DNA of 64,000 bases from UBA7672 sp041166025 (GTDB lineage: Bacteria; Pseudomonadota; Alphaproteobacteria; Caulobacterales; Hyphomonadaceae), in contig JBEAMJ010000078.1 of assembly GCA_041166025.1 (NCBI GenBank), forward strand, positions 124,001 through 188,000, written 5' to 3'. The notes under the pieces are model-generated. The model was not told the origin of the DNA and did no database searches. It was given only the letters and a program-made list of their open reading frames with translations. The translations under genes were made by a program, and so were the position numbers. Of this stretch, positions 17,526 through 26,008 are shown piece by piece. Within the stretch, counting starts at the first letter, position 1, and every line of letters starts with the position of its first letter.

Positions 17526-18368
17526 ATGCGGTCCACGCAGGGATTGAAGGTCGGCCTGGCCGCCGGGATCGCGCTTGCCGCGGCCGCCTGTGCCGGGGGC
17601 AATTCGCGCGAGACGGACCTCGCCTATATCGAGCAGCCGGTCGAGACGATCTACAACGAGGCCCTGCGCAGCCTGGACCGCAACCTGTGGGCGGTTTCCG
17701 CCCTGCAGTTCGACGAGGTGCAGCGCCAGCATCCCTATTCGCCCTGGGCCCAGCGCGCGATGCTGATGGCGGCCTATGCTCGCTATCGGGCGCGCGACTA
17801 CGAGAAGGCGATCTCGAGCGCCGAGGAATACATTTCGCTGCACCCGGGCGGCGATGGCGCTCCCTATGGCTACTACCTGATCGCGATCAGCCATTTCGAC
17901 CAGATCATCGATGTCGGCCGCGACCAGGCGCGCTCGGACCTCGCGCTCCGCGCCTTCAACGAAGTCCTCGCCCGCTTTCCCGAGTCGGACTATGCGCGCG
18001 ACGCCGAGCTGAAGATGGACATGGTCCGCGACCAGCTGGCCGGTAAGGAGATGGAGATCGGGCGCTACTACCTGCAGCGTTCGGAGCACCTGGCCGCCAT
18101 CAATCGCTTCAAGAAAGTCATCACTGACTACCAGACAACGTCGCACGTACCGGAGGCGCTGCACCGGCTGGTCGAGGCCTATCTCTCGATCGGCCTTACC
18201 GGGCAGGCGCAGCAGTCCGCGGCGGTGCTCGGGCACAACTATCCTGGCTCGAACTGGTATTCGGACAGCTATGCGCTCATGCAGGGACAGGGCGTGACGC
18301 TTCCTGCAAAACCTGACGCCAACGCGGGATTCAACATCTTCGAGCGCATCGGCAACCTGATCTTCTAG
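17526..18368 (+). CDS. bamD: Outer-membrane assembly lipoprotein BamD
   Basis: A 280-residue lipoprotein of the BAM complex, which folds outer-membrane proteins. The leader ends in LAAAAC (Cys22). TPR-like repeats follow: PVETIYNEALRSLDRNLW, EVQRQHPYSPWAQRAMLMA, YARYRARDYEKAISSAEEYI, and later NEVLARFPESDYARDAEL and KKVITDYQTTSHVPEALHRL. ATG 17526 has GAGG five bases upstream; longer frames lack the lipoprotein leader. Its position between lpxC and recN is standard in alphaproteobacteria. It would supply assembly for barrels such as the receptor at 2440 and the MipA-type protein next door. Confidence 0.92.
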   Translation: MRSTQGLKVGLAAGIALAAAACAGGNSRETDLAYIEQPVETIYNEALRSLDRNLWAVSALQFDEVQRQHPYSPWAQRAMLMAAYARYRARDYEKAISSAEEYISLHPGGDGAPYGYYLIAISHFDQIIDVGRDQARSDLALRAFNEVLARFPESDYARDAELKMDMVRDQLAGKEMEIGRYYLQRSEHLAAINRFKKVITDYQTTSHVPEALHRLVEAYLSIGLTGQAQQSAAVLGHNYPGSNWYSDSYALMQGQGVTLPAKPDANAGFNIFERIGNLIF

Positions 18369-18501
18369 GGCGGTCGCCGGCTTTTCGGGCCCGAACCGTT
18401 GCCGGACGGGCTGCTCCACATGCGGTCACGCATATGCGTGCGCGCTGCGCCGATCCGCTTGCCGGGTGAAGCCGTATCATCCCCACAATGTGGAGGTTTT
18501 C

Positions 18502-19314
18502 TTGCGCAGCCTGGTCTTGGTCGTCGCCGCCCTCGGGGCATCGGGTCATGCCCTGGCGCAGGCGCCTGCCAGCGAGGGTTGGGGCCTCACGGTGGGAGCC
18601 GGAGGTCTTCTCACGCCAACCTATGAAGGGGACGACAGTTACCGGCTTTCGATCCTGCCCAACATCCAGGTCACCTATGGCGATGACTTCTTTGCGTCCG
18701 TGCAGGAAGGCGTCGGCTATCGCATCATCAACGATGAGACGCTGCGCGTGGGCCCGATCGGGCGGTTGAAGTTCTCCCGCGGCGAGGATGGCGACCAGCC
18801 TTTCGCGGTCACCGGCGAGGACACCACTGACCTGGTGGGGCTGGGCGAGGTCGACACCACATTCGAGGTCGGCGGGTTTGTCGAGTATGAGATCGGCGGC
18901 ATCACGCTTGGCGCCGAGGCGCGGAAGGCGGTGTCGGGTCATGACGGGGCCGTGCTCGACCTCGACGCTTCATGGTCGGGCCGCAGCATGGTTTTCGGAC
19001 CGCCGCTGATCTGGTCGTTCGGGCCGCGCGCGCGCATCGTCGACGACACCTACACCGCGGCCTATTTCGGCGTCACGTCGGCCCAGTCACTGGCGTCGGG
19101 CCTTCCGGTCTACAGCGCTGCCGGCGGCCTCTATTCCTACGGCATCGGCGGCACGGCGATCCTGCCGCTCGATCGCGACAATCGCTGGTCGGCCGTCCTG
19201 TTTGCAAGCTATGAGCGGCTGACGGGCGATGCGGCCTCAAGCCCGCTGGTGCAGTTGCGCGGATCGGAAGACCAGGCGACGCTTGGTCTCTTCGTCAGCT
19301 ATCGCGCCTTCTGA
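18502..19314 (+). CDS. MipA/OmpV-family outer-membrane protein
   Basis: A 270-residue beta-barrel protein. TTG 18502 is taken as the start because GGAGG ends five bases before it and it begins a clean signal peptide (RSLVLVVAALGASGHALAQ); the GTG at 18466 lacks a ribosome binding site and would put charged residues ahead of the leader. MipA/OmpV features include WGLTVGAGGLLTPTYEGDD, LSILPNIQVTYGDDFFASV and a C-terminal LGLFVSYRAF ending in Phe. Some relatives scaffold murein synthases; others are porins of unknown cargo. A strong hairpin follows the stop. The exact role is not readable from sequence. Confidence 0.85.
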   Translation: MRSLVLVVAALGASGHALAQAPASEGWGLTVGAGGLLTPTYEGDDSYRLSILPNIQVTYGDDFFASVQEGVGYRIINDETLRVGPIGRLKFSRGEDGDQPFAVTGEDTTDLVGLGEVDTTFEVGGFVEYEIGGITLGAEARKAVSGHDGAVLDLDASWSGRSMVFGPPLIWSFGPRARIVDDTYTAAYFGVTSAQSLASGLPVYSAAGGLYSYGIGGTAILPLDRDNRWSAVLFASYERLTGDAASSPLVQLRGSEDQATLGLFVSYRAF

Positions 19315-19321
19315 AACGAAA

Positions 19322-19349
19322 GGCCGGCCTGCTCTGCAGCGGGCCGGCC
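19322..19349. terminator. Bidirectional terminator hairpin between mipA-like and peroxiredoxin genes
   Basis: A 12-bp stem (GGCCGGCCTGCT with AGCGGGCCGGCC, one G-U pair) closes a CTGC tetraloop between two convergent genes. On the minus side the stem is followed by TTTCGTTTC, a fair T-rich tail for the peroxiredoxin transcript. The plus side lacks a T run. Confidence 0.7.
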
Positions 19350-19369
19350 CTCTGTCTGACATGTGGCGA

Positions 19370-19969
19370 TCAGTGGCCGGCGTGCTTGCCGGCGCCATGC
19401 GCGGCCTTCCAGGCCTTCACCGTTTCCAGCGTCTTCGAGATGTGGCTCTCCGGGGCCATGTCCGTATGCGAGAGCAGAATCTTGCCGTCCGGCGCGATCA
19501 CGAAGGAGGTGCGGTTGCTCCAGTCCGGACGGCCCGAAAGGACGACATCGTAGGCCTTCACCGTTTCGGCGCCGACAGCAACCATCGGGAACTTGTCGCG
19601 GCAGTGTTCCTTGGAGAACTCGGCCAGGCGCGCGAGATTGTCGGCGGCGCTCACCATCTTGCCGTCCGCCATCGCTGCGCCGGCTGTGAGGCCGACCAGG
19701 GTCGCGCCGGCCGCAGTGAACTCCTCGGCCTTCTCCGCGAATTTCTGGGTCTCGATCGTGCAGCCTTTGGTGAAGGCGGCTGGGAAGAAATACATCACGA
19801 CCGGGCCCTTCTTGAGGGCGTCGGAGAGCTTGAAATTGAATTCGTTGCCGCCGGTCACGCCCTTGGCGGCGATCTCGGGCGCTGTCGCGCCGGTTTCCAG
19901 CGCAGCAAAGGCGGGGGCGGATGCAACGGCCGCGACGGCAAAGGCTGCTGCGAGCAGAAACTTCTTCAT
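19370..19969 (-). CDS. Exported AhpC/TSA-type peroxiredoxin
   Basis: A 199-residue peroxiredoxin with a signal peptide (MKKFLLAAAFAVAAVASAPAFA), so periplasmic. The peroxidatic region VVMYFFPAAFTKGCTIETQKF, with Cys near residue 70, resembles the BCP/PrxQ or AhpC group; a second Cys in KEHCRDKFPM near residue 122 could be the resolving residue. It reduces peroxides using thioredoxin-like donors. Two adjacent ATGs (19972, 19969) are possible; 19969 gives seven-base spacing from GGAG. The C-terminus is His-rich (GAGKHAGH). It is convergent with the MipA-type gene and ends next to a shared terminator. Confidence 0.87.
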   Translation of the reverse strand: MKKFLLAAAFAVAAVASAPAFAALETGATAPEIAAKGVTGGNEFNFKLSDALKKGPVVMYFFPAAFTKGCTIETQKFAEKAEEFTAAGATLVGLTAGAAMADGKMVSAADNLARLAEFSKEHCRDKFPMVAVGAETVKAYDVVLSGRPDWSNRTSFVIAPDGKILLSHTDMAPESHISKTLETVKAWKAAHGAGKHAGH

Positions 19970-20116
19970 CATCAATCTCCCATTCCGGCCTCTGCCGGGG
20001 ACCCGGGGTTATCGCCAAATCGCGCGACTGCGTCACGCGGCGTTTACATCACGTCTGCGTTCTCCTTCGCGCCTTACCCCTTCTCGATAAAGGGCTTTCG
20101 ACGTTCAGCTGGCAGT

Positions 20117-20131
20117 GTTCACATTTTGTTC
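20117..20131 (+). promoter_or_regulatory. SOS box (LexA site) upstream of recN
   Basis: GTTC at 20117-20120 and GTTC at 20128-20131 are separated by exactly seven bases, a perfect match to the alphaproteobacterial LexA operator GTTC-N7-GTTC. It lies 40 bases before the recN ATG. recN is a classic SOS gene, so DNA-damage induction is well supported. Confidence 0.8.
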
Positions 20132-20141
20132 CGATCGTGTT

Positions 20142-20178
20142 AGGAGGGCGCGTGCTGGACGGTGTCGAGATATGCTGA
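20142..20178 (+). promoter_or_regulatory. Eight-codon leader ORF with strong ribosome binding site overlapping the recN start
   Basis: AGGAGG at 20142-20147 precedes a GTG at 20152 that opens an eight-codon frame ending with TGA at 20176-20178, overlapping the recN ATG at 20172. recN itself has no good Shine-Dalgarno, so ribosomes ending the mini-ORF may restart at recN. This is directly visible; coupling is inferred. Confidence 0.4.
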
Positions 20179-21866
20179 CGGGACTTTCGATCCGCGATTT
20201 TGTTCTGGTGCGCAGCCTTTCGCTCGATCTTTGCGATGGCTTCACGGCGCTGACCGGCGAGACGGGGGCAGGCAAGTCCATCCTGATGAGCGCGCTGGCG
20301 TTCGCGCTGGGCGCGCGCGTTGGGCAGGGCCTGGTCCGGCCCGGCGCGGAGGCGGCTGAGGTTTCGGCCATCTTCGAAGCGCCCTGCGGCCACCCGGTGT
20401 GGCCGATGCTGGCCTCGCACGGACTGGACGGCGATGGGTCTTGCTCGCTCGTGTTCCGCCGGACGATCCGGCGGGGCGGAGCGGCCCGCGGCTTTCTCAA
20501 TGACCGGCCGGTCAGCGCGGCGCTGATGGCGCAGGCCGGACTGCTTCTGGCCGACATCCATGGCCAGCACGATGGCCTAGGTCTGCTTGAACAATCGCGG
20601 CATCGGGCGCTGCTCGATGCCTGGGCGAAGGCGGGGCCGGATCTGGCAAGGGTCGGCGAGGCCTGGTCAGCGCTGCGACATGCCCGCGAGACCCGGGCGT
20701 CTCTGGAAGCAAGGCTTGCCCGGGCCGCCGCGGAGCGGACATGGCTCGGCCACGCCCTTGAGGAGCTTGACGCACTCGATCCGCAGGAAGGCGAGACGGC
20801 CCGCCTTGCGCTCGACCGTGCGAGCATGCAGGCGGGCGAGCGCGTGGTGGAATCGCTCGATGCGGCCGCCCACCAGTTCAACAAGGCCAATGTCGAGGTC
20901 GCGCTCGCCAATGCCGCCCGCGCCGTCTCGCGTGCGCTGTCGGCGCCGGGGCTGACAGGCGAGGGTGCAAACAGCGAACTTGCGATAAGGATACGCGCCG
21001 CGTGCGAGGCGATCGAGCGTGCCGTGATCGAGGCCAACGAGGCGCGCACCGCCATCGAGCTGGCCGCCGCCGCCTGCGAGTTCTCGCCGGCCGCACTGGA
21101 GGCTTCCGAAACGCGCCTCTTCGCGCTTCGCGCCGCCGCCCGCAAGCATGATGTCGAACCTGACGCACTCGCGGCCCTGCGCCGCAGCATGCGCGCTCAG
21201 CTCGACGAGATCGAGAACTCCGATGGCGCGCTCAACACAGCCCGCGCCATCGAGGCCGCAGCGCAAGACGCTTATGCGGCAGCCTCGGCACGTCTCACCG
21301 AGCGCCGCGCCGCCGCGGCGAAGAAGCTGGCGAAAGCGGTTTCGGCCGAACTGGCGCCGCTGAAGCTCGAGAAAGCGAAGTTCCGCATCGTCATCGCGCC
21401 GCGCAGCGAACCGGGACCGGCGGGTTGCGAGGATGTCGTCTTCGAGGTCGAGACCAATATGGGGGCAGGATTCGGTCCGCTCGACCGCATCGCTTCGGGC
21501 GGCGAGATGGCGCGCTTTGCACTCGCCGTCAGCGTGTGCCTGGCAGATACGTCGCCAGCCGGTACGCTGGTGTTTGACGAGGCTGACATGGGCGTTGGCG
21601 GCGCCGTGGCGGCGGCCATTGGCGAACGACTCGCCACAATCGGCCGTCGCCAGCAGGTCATCGCCATCACGCATTCCCCGCAGGTCGCCGCCGCCGCAAG
21701 GACGCAGCTGCGCGTGTCCAAGGCGGACGCCAGTGGCGAGACGGTCACCTCGGTCGATGCACTGAGCCAGCAGGCGCGGCGCGAAGAGATCGCCCGCATG
21801 CTGGCCGGCGCGCGCGTGACCCGCGAAGCCCGCGCGGCGGCGGACAGGCTGTTGGCGGGCGCCTGA
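20172..21866 (+). CDS. recN: DNA repair protein RecN
   Basis: A 564-residue SMC-like ATPase that acts at double-strand breaks. It begins MLTGLSIRDFVLVRSLSLDL with the Walker A motif GETGAGKS near residue 33. A long helical coiled-coil middle (roughly 155-390) is rich in Ala, Glu and Arg. The C-terminal half holds the ABC signature DRIASGGEMAR, then Walker B LVFDEADMGVGG and the H-loop ITHSPQVAA. The ATG is fixed by homology rather than by its weak ribosome binding site; a well-placed mini-ORF overlaps it. A perfect SOS box lies upstream. ligA follows 20 bases downstream, the usual alphaproteobacterial order. Confidence 0.95.
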   Translation: MLTGLSIRDFVLVRSLSLDLCDGFTALTGETGAGKSILMSALAFALGARVGQGLVRPGAEAAEVSAIFEAPCGHPVWPMLASHGLDGDGSCSLVFRRTIRRGGAARGFLNDRPVSAALMAQAGLLLADIHGQHDGLGLLEQSRHRALLDAWAKAGPDLARVGEAWSALRHARETRASLEARLARAAAERTWLGHALEELDALDPQEGETARLALDRASMQAGERVVESLDAAAHQFNKANVEVALANAARAVSRALSAPGLTGEGANSELAIRIRAACEAIERAVIEANEARTAIELAAAACEFSPAALEASETRLFALRAAARKHDVEPDALAALRRSMRAQLDEIENSDGALNTARAIEAAAQDAYAAASARLTERRAAAAKKLAKAVSAELAPLKLEKAKFRIVIAPRSEPGPAGCEDVVFEVETNMGAGFGPLDRIASGGEMARFALAVSVCLADTSPAGTLVFDEADMGVGGAVAAAIGERLATIGRRQQVIAITHSPQVAAAARTQLRVSKADASGETVTSVDALSQQARREEIARMLAGARVTREARAAADRLLAGA

Positions 21867-21886
21867 GCGGCGGCTAAGACACTGCC

Positions 21887-24265
21887 ATGGCAGATTCACC
21901 CGCAGACAGACCCGTGGACAAGCTCACGAAGGCGGCGGCGACGTCCGAGGTGGAACGCCTCGCCGATGCGATCCGAGCGGCCGACATGGCCTACTATCAG
22001 GCTGACGCACCGACGATTTCGGACGGCGAGTATGACGCGCTGCGCCAGCGTCTCCTTGCCATCGAGGCGCGCTTTCCCGACCTGAAGCAGGACGACAGCC
22101 CGAGCGATGCTGTGGGCGCAGCGCCGGCGGGCGGCTTCGGCAAGGTCACGCATCTCAAGCCGATGCTGTCGCTCGACAATCTCTTCGCCGACGGGGAGGT
22201 TGCCGATTTTTTCGACCGCGTGCGCCGCTTTCTCAACCTGAAGGCCGAACAGGAAATTGCAGTCACCGCCGAACCCAAGATCGACGGCCTCTCCTGCAGT
22301 CTTCTCTACGAAGATGGCGTGCTCGTCCGCGCCGGCACGCGGGGTGATGGCTCGGTGGGAGAGGATGTCACCGCCAATATCCGCACGCTCAAGGACGTGC
22401 CCGAGACGCTCAGGGGCAAGGGCCACCCCGCGCGCATCGAAGTGCGCGGCGAGGTCTACATGAGCATGGCTGATTTCGAAGCCTTCCAGAAAGCTGAAGA
22501 AGAGGCAGGACGCCGCCGTCCCGCCAACCCACGCAACGCCGCAGCCGGCAGCCTGCGCCAGAAAGATGCATCTGTGACGGCGTCCCGTCCGCTGCGCTTT
22601 TTCGCCTACACCTGGGGCGAGGTGTCCGAACCCTTCGCCGAAACGCAATGGGATGCGGTAAAAGCCTTCAAGGCGTGGGGCTTGCCGGTGAACCCGGAGA
22701 TGAAGCGCGCCACGACAGTCGAGGGGCTTCTCGACATCTACCGCACCATCGAGGCGCGGCGCGCTTCGCTCGGCTACGACATTGACGGCGTCGTCTACAA
22801 GATCGATCGGCTCGACTGGCAGCAGCGGCTCGGCTTCGTCTCGCGCAGCCCACGCTGGGCGGCCGCGCACAAATTCCCGGCGCAGCAGGCAATGACGCAG
22901 CTGCTCGGCATCGACATCCAGGTCGGTCGAACGGGTAAGCTGGCCCCCGTTGCCCGTCTCGCGCCCGTCACGGTCGGCGGTGTCGTCGTGTCCAACGCCA
23001 CGCTGCACAATGAGGACGAGATCCAGCGGCTCGGCGTGATGATCAACGACTGGGTCATCGTCCAGCGCGCTGGCGATGTCATCCCGCAGATCGTCAGTGT
23101 CGTCGCCGAAAAACGCCCGAAGGATGCGAAGGCCTACAGATTTCCCCACACCTGCCCCTTCTGCGGTTCAGAAGCGGTGCGCGGAGGCGGCGAGGGCGAG
23201 GAAGAGGTCGATCGTCGCTGTACGGGCGGTCTCATCTGTCCGGCGCAGGCGGTTGAGCGGCTGAAGCATTTCGTCTCGCGCCGCGCTTTCGACATCGAGG
23301 GTCTGGGCGCCCGGCAGATCGAGGAATTCTTCGAGAAGGGCGTCATCACTGCCCCGCAGCACATCTTTACGCTGGAAAGGCAGATCGCAAGAGCGGGCTT
23401 GCCGCCGCTGGCCGGATGGGAGGGCTATGGCGAGACTTCGGCCAAGAAACTGTTCGAGGCAATCGACAAGGCGCACACGCAACCGCTCGATCGCTTCCTC
23501 AACGCACTTGGCATTCGCCATATCGGTGAGACGAATGCGCTATTGCTAGCGCGGCAGTTCGGATCGTTTGCCGCGTTGCGCGAGGCGGTCGAGAAGGCTG
23601 CCAGGCAGCGGCCGAACGATGCTTACCGCCGGCTGGAAGGCGTGATCGGACCGGGAGCACTGAACAAGCTGCTCAGTGTCGAGTTGCCGAAGACGCTGGT
23701 GGGCTCGCTTGACAACACACTGGAAGGGCAGTTGGAGGCCGTTGAACTTCCAGCGGAGGCCGGCAAGAAGCCGACGCGCCTCAACAAGCCGACGCGCGCC
23801 AAGCTTGCGGCGGAGTATACCGACTGGGCGACGTTCCGTTCCGAGGTTCAGGCCGCAGCACAAGGTCGGCCGGGCGAGGATCTGCTGCAGCTTGCGGCGA
23901 TCAGCGGTTTTGGCGAGGTTGCTGCCGAAGCGCTGGTCGACTTCTTCGCCGAAAAGCACAATCGCCAGGTCGTCGAGGAACTGCTCGAGAAGGTAACGGT
24001 CGAGTCGCGAAGGGAGGTGGACACGTCCGGCTCTCCGATCGCCGGCAAGACTGTGGTGTTCACCGGCACGCTCGTGCAGATGACGCGCGATGAAGCCAAA
24101 CAGCAGGCAATCACGCTGGGCGCGAAGGTGTCAGGTTCGGTTTCGTCCAAAACCGACCTTGTGATTGCCGGACCTGGCGCAGGCTCGAAGCTCGCCGATG
24201 CGCAGAGGCACGGCGTCAAGGTTGTCAGCGAGGAGGAGTGGTTGCAGCTGATCGGAAAGGGCTGA
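21887..24265 (+). CDS. ligA: NAD-dependent DNA ligase LigA
   Basis: A 792-residue ligase that seals nicks in replication and repair. Domain Ia is followed by the adenylation domain with the catalytic lysine in EPKIDGLSCSL (KxDG, near residue 130). Further motifs are RGEVYMSMADF, NPRNAAAGSLRQKD and DIDGVVYKID. An OB fold, a four-cysteine zinc finger (CPFCGS ... CTGGLICPAQ, near residues 422-450), helix-hairpin-helix repeats and a C-terminal BRCT domain (PIAGKTVVFTGTL to the end) follow. At 792 residues it is longer than the roughly 670 of many ligases, with an insert near residues 600-680, as in other alphaproteobacteria. It probably shares a transcript with recN. Confidence 0.95.
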   Translation: MADSPADRPVDKLTKAAATSEVERLADAIRAADMAYYQADAPTISDGEYDALRQRLLAIEARFPDLKQDDSPSDAVGAAPAGGFGKVTHLKPMLSLDNLFADGEVADFFDRVRRFLNLKAEQEIAVTAEPKIDGLSCSLLYEDGVLVRAGTRGDGSVGEDVTANIRTLKDVPETLRGKGHPARIEVRGEVYMSMADFEAFQKAEEEAGRRRPANPRNAAAGSLRQKDASVTASRPLRFFAYTWGEVSEPFAETQWDAVKAFKAWGLPVNPEMKRATTVEGLLDIYRTIEARRASLGYDIDGVVYKIDRLDWQQRLGFVSRSPRWAAAHKFPAQQAMTQLLGIDIQVGRTGKLAPVARLAPVTVGGVVVSNATLHNEDEIQRLGVMINDWVIVQRAGDVIPQIVSVVAEKRPKDAKAYRFPHTCPFCGSEAVRGGGEGEEEVDRRCTGGLICPAQAVERLKHFVSRRAFDIEGLGARQIEEFFEKGVITAPQHIFTLERQIARAGLPPLAGWEGYGETSAKKLFEAIDKAHTQPLDRFLNALGIRHIGETNALLLARQFGSFAALREAVEKAARQRPNDAYRRLEGVIGPGALNKLLSVELPKTLVGSLDNTLEGQLEAVELPAEAGKKPTRLNKPTRAKLAAEYTDWATFRSEVQAAAQGRPGEDLLQLAAISGFGEVAAEALVDFFAEKHNRQVVEELLEKVTVESRREVDTSGSPIAGKTVVFTGTLVQMTRDEAKQQAITLGAKVSGSVSSKTDLVIAGPGAGSKLADAQRHGVKVVSEEEWLQLIGKG

Positions 24266-24275
24266 GCGTGGGAGC

Positions 24276-24986
24276 TCAGCAGCCAGGCGCCCTTGCCGGC
24301 TGCCCCGCGTCCAGCGCTGCGTCCACGACAGGGGTCCAAAGCGCATATCCGTCCGGCGTCATGTGAAGATCGTCGGCCACGAAGATGTCCTTCGGCGCGC
24401 CATCCGGCTTCAGCATGACAGAAACCACGTCGATATAGGCAAGATCATCACGCATCCTGGCCAGCGCATCGATCCGGGCATTGAGCGCGGACTGCCTGGC
24501 GAACTGGTCGAGGCGGAGTTTGGAGGGCTTTGCCGAGATGTACCACACCGGCGTTGCGCCGAGCTTCTGTTCCTTGAGGCGCATGAACTGGACGAAGTCA
24601 GCGTAGGTTTCCTCAGGCGTGCGGCCCGCATTGATGTCGTTCTCGCCTGCGTAGAAGACGATCTCCTTCGGCCTGTAGGGTGTCACGACGCGATCAAAAT
24701 AGTGAACCACTTCCCAGACGGTCGAGCCGCCGAAGCCGCGATTGATGACGGTGCGATCAGGAAAGTCCTCCTTGAGGCTGCGCCAGAAGCGGATCGATGA
24801 CGACCCGACAAAGAGCGTGGCGCAGGCTGGCGGCATTGCCTCGCGATCCGCATCGGCAAAGGCGGCGATGGCCGCATCGAAGGCCGGGGGCACGCCAGGT
24901 GAGGTTTGCGCAAGATCGGGCAGGGGCGCATGCGTGGCGCAGGCCGAGAGCAGGAAGATGACAAGACCAACGGACAGTCGGATCAT
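24276..24986 (-). CDS. SGNH/GDSL-family lipoprotein
   Basis: A 236-residue protein starting at ATG 24986, with AAGGA nine bases upstream. The leader MIRLSVGLVIFLLSAC gives a lipobox (Cys16). The SGNH core shows LFVGSSSIRFW (block I, Ser), INRGFGGSTVWE (Gly), FYAGENDINAG (Asn) and DDLHMTPDGYALW (Asp/His). It is likely an envelope esterase of unknown substrate, like the one at 8770-9633, but the two share little beyond the core motifs. It is convergent with ligA (ten bases between stops). The longer frame to 25040 lacks a leader and was not used. Confidence 0.83.
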   Translation of the reverse strand: MIRLSVGLVIFLLSACATHAPLPDLAQTSPGVPPAFDAAIAAFADADREAMPPACATLFVGSSSIRFWRSLKEDFPDRTVINRGFGGSTVWEVVHYFDRVVTPYRPKEIVFYAGENDINAGRTPEETYADFVQFMRLKEQKLGATPVWYISAKPSKLRLDQFARQSALNARIDALARMRDDLAYIDVVSVMLKPDGAPKDIFVADDLHMTPDGYALWTPVVDAALDAGQPARAPGC

Positions 24987-25069
24987 TGTGGCGTCCTTCG
25001 ATCGCACGCGAGGGTTCGCGCGCGCCATCGCCGGCGTCAATGTTGACTTTTGCGGCCAGGTTGCAAGGA

Positions 25070-25507
25070 TCAGGTGGCGAGGCCGCGGACTTCGGCGTTG
25101 ATCGCGGCTGTCAGCCGCCGCACCACGGTGTCGGCCCGGTCAATCGCGCTTGCGTCGTGCGCGTGGTCGGCGGAGAGCGTCGCGCGTGAGAGCATGGCTG
25201 CCGAAAGCGCATCGGCCAGCGCATCGATCAGGTCGGCGCGGGAGGTCGGCTCGTCATCCGCGAAGGCCAGGCGACGTAGCCCGTCCTCTTGCGCGCGAAG
25301 TGTGGCAAGGTCGGCGTTTGCAGAGTCGCTCGCCGCCTCAGCGCTGATGCGCTCCTGGATGGCGCGCGCCAGCCTGTCTTCGGCCGACATGGACGTGATG
25401 GGCGCGGCAAGGTTGGGTGCACGCGAGCGTGATGTTGGCATCACGACAAACGCCGCCAGGAACAACAGTCCCAAGCCGTAAACCAGCTTTGCTGCAGATG
25501 CGCTCAT
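25070..25507 (-). CDS. Hypothetical membrane-anchored protein
   Basis: A 145-residue protein I do not recognise. It has one N-terminal hydrophobic helix (LVYGLGLLFLAAFVVM, residues about 8-23) followed by a basic spot (SRSR), so it could be an anchor or an uncleaved signal. The rest is Ala-, Asp- and Glu-rich and largely helical (EDRLARAIQERISAEAASD). There are no cysteines. The ribosome binding site before the ATG is weak. It lies behind the SGNH lipoprotein gene on the same strand, with 83 bases between them, so co-transcription is possible. Coding use (high GC at third positions) resembles its neighbours, which favours a real gene. Confidence 0.6.
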   Translation of the reverse strand: MSASAAKLVYGLGLLFLAAFVVMPTSRSRAPNLAAPITSMSAEDRLARAIQERISAEAASDSANADLATLRAQEDGLRRLAFADDEPTSRADLIDALADALSAAMLSRATLSADHAHDASAIDRADTVVRRLTAAINAEVRGLAT

Positions 25508-25643
25508 GCCCGTGCCCCAGCCGGGACAAGCCCGACTCGTACCACGTTACAGCGATTTGTTCCGCAAAGCCAACTTTTTTAGGCAAAGGCCAATGAAGCT
25601 TGCGCAGGGTAAGGCATGATGGGTGATCACGCGATCTGGCCGC

Positions 25644-25898
25644 CTAGCGGGCAGGGTCCCGGGTGCCGCCCTTCAGCGCGAAGACCCGGTCGCAATACTT
25701 GCATTCGACATGGTCGTCTTCGCCCATGTCGTACCAGACCTTTGGATGGCCGAGTGCGCCTCCGCCCCCGTCGCAGGAGACTTTCCGGGTCGCGACCACC
25801 ACCACTTCGGGATTGTCCATGAACCTGCGCGGACTTCCGCTGGCCGGCGCGGCCGGCTCCGAAGCAGGATGCGAGGTCTTGCCAGGCGGCGAAGCCAT
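25644..25898 (-). CDS. zf-CHCC zinc-finger protein (NDUFS6-like)
   Basis: An 84-residue protein. A disordered Pro/Ser-rich first half is followed by the zf-CHCC motif: Cys in VSCDGGGG, His in ALGHPKVWYDMG and CKYC near residues 65-68. The family includes the complex I subunit NDUFS6, and short bacterial members are common in alphaproteobacteria; they are thought to bind zinc and some associate with complex I. GAGGAG upstream of the ATG at 25898 supports the start. It is divergent from the ABC ATPase gene. No nuo genes are nearby, so complex I association is only a family inference. Confidence 0.85.
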   Translation of the reverse strand: MASPPGKTSHPASEPAAPASGSPRRFMDNPEVVVVATRKVSCDGGGGALGHPKVWYDMGEDDHVECKYCDRVFALKGGTRDPAR

Positions 25899-26008
25899 TC
25901 GATCTTCTCCTCGACCGGGTGATTTGCCGACGGCCGGATGGCGCCCTACCTATGGATCGCCCAAACGGTCGTCAATGCGGCCCGCGGGTGTGCCAGAGGA
26001 CCGCCGCC

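Noticed and set aside
18466..18501. GTG start for the MipA-like gene at 18466
   Set aside because: It has no ribosome binding site and would add charged residues before the signal peptide; TTG 18502 has GGAGG in place.
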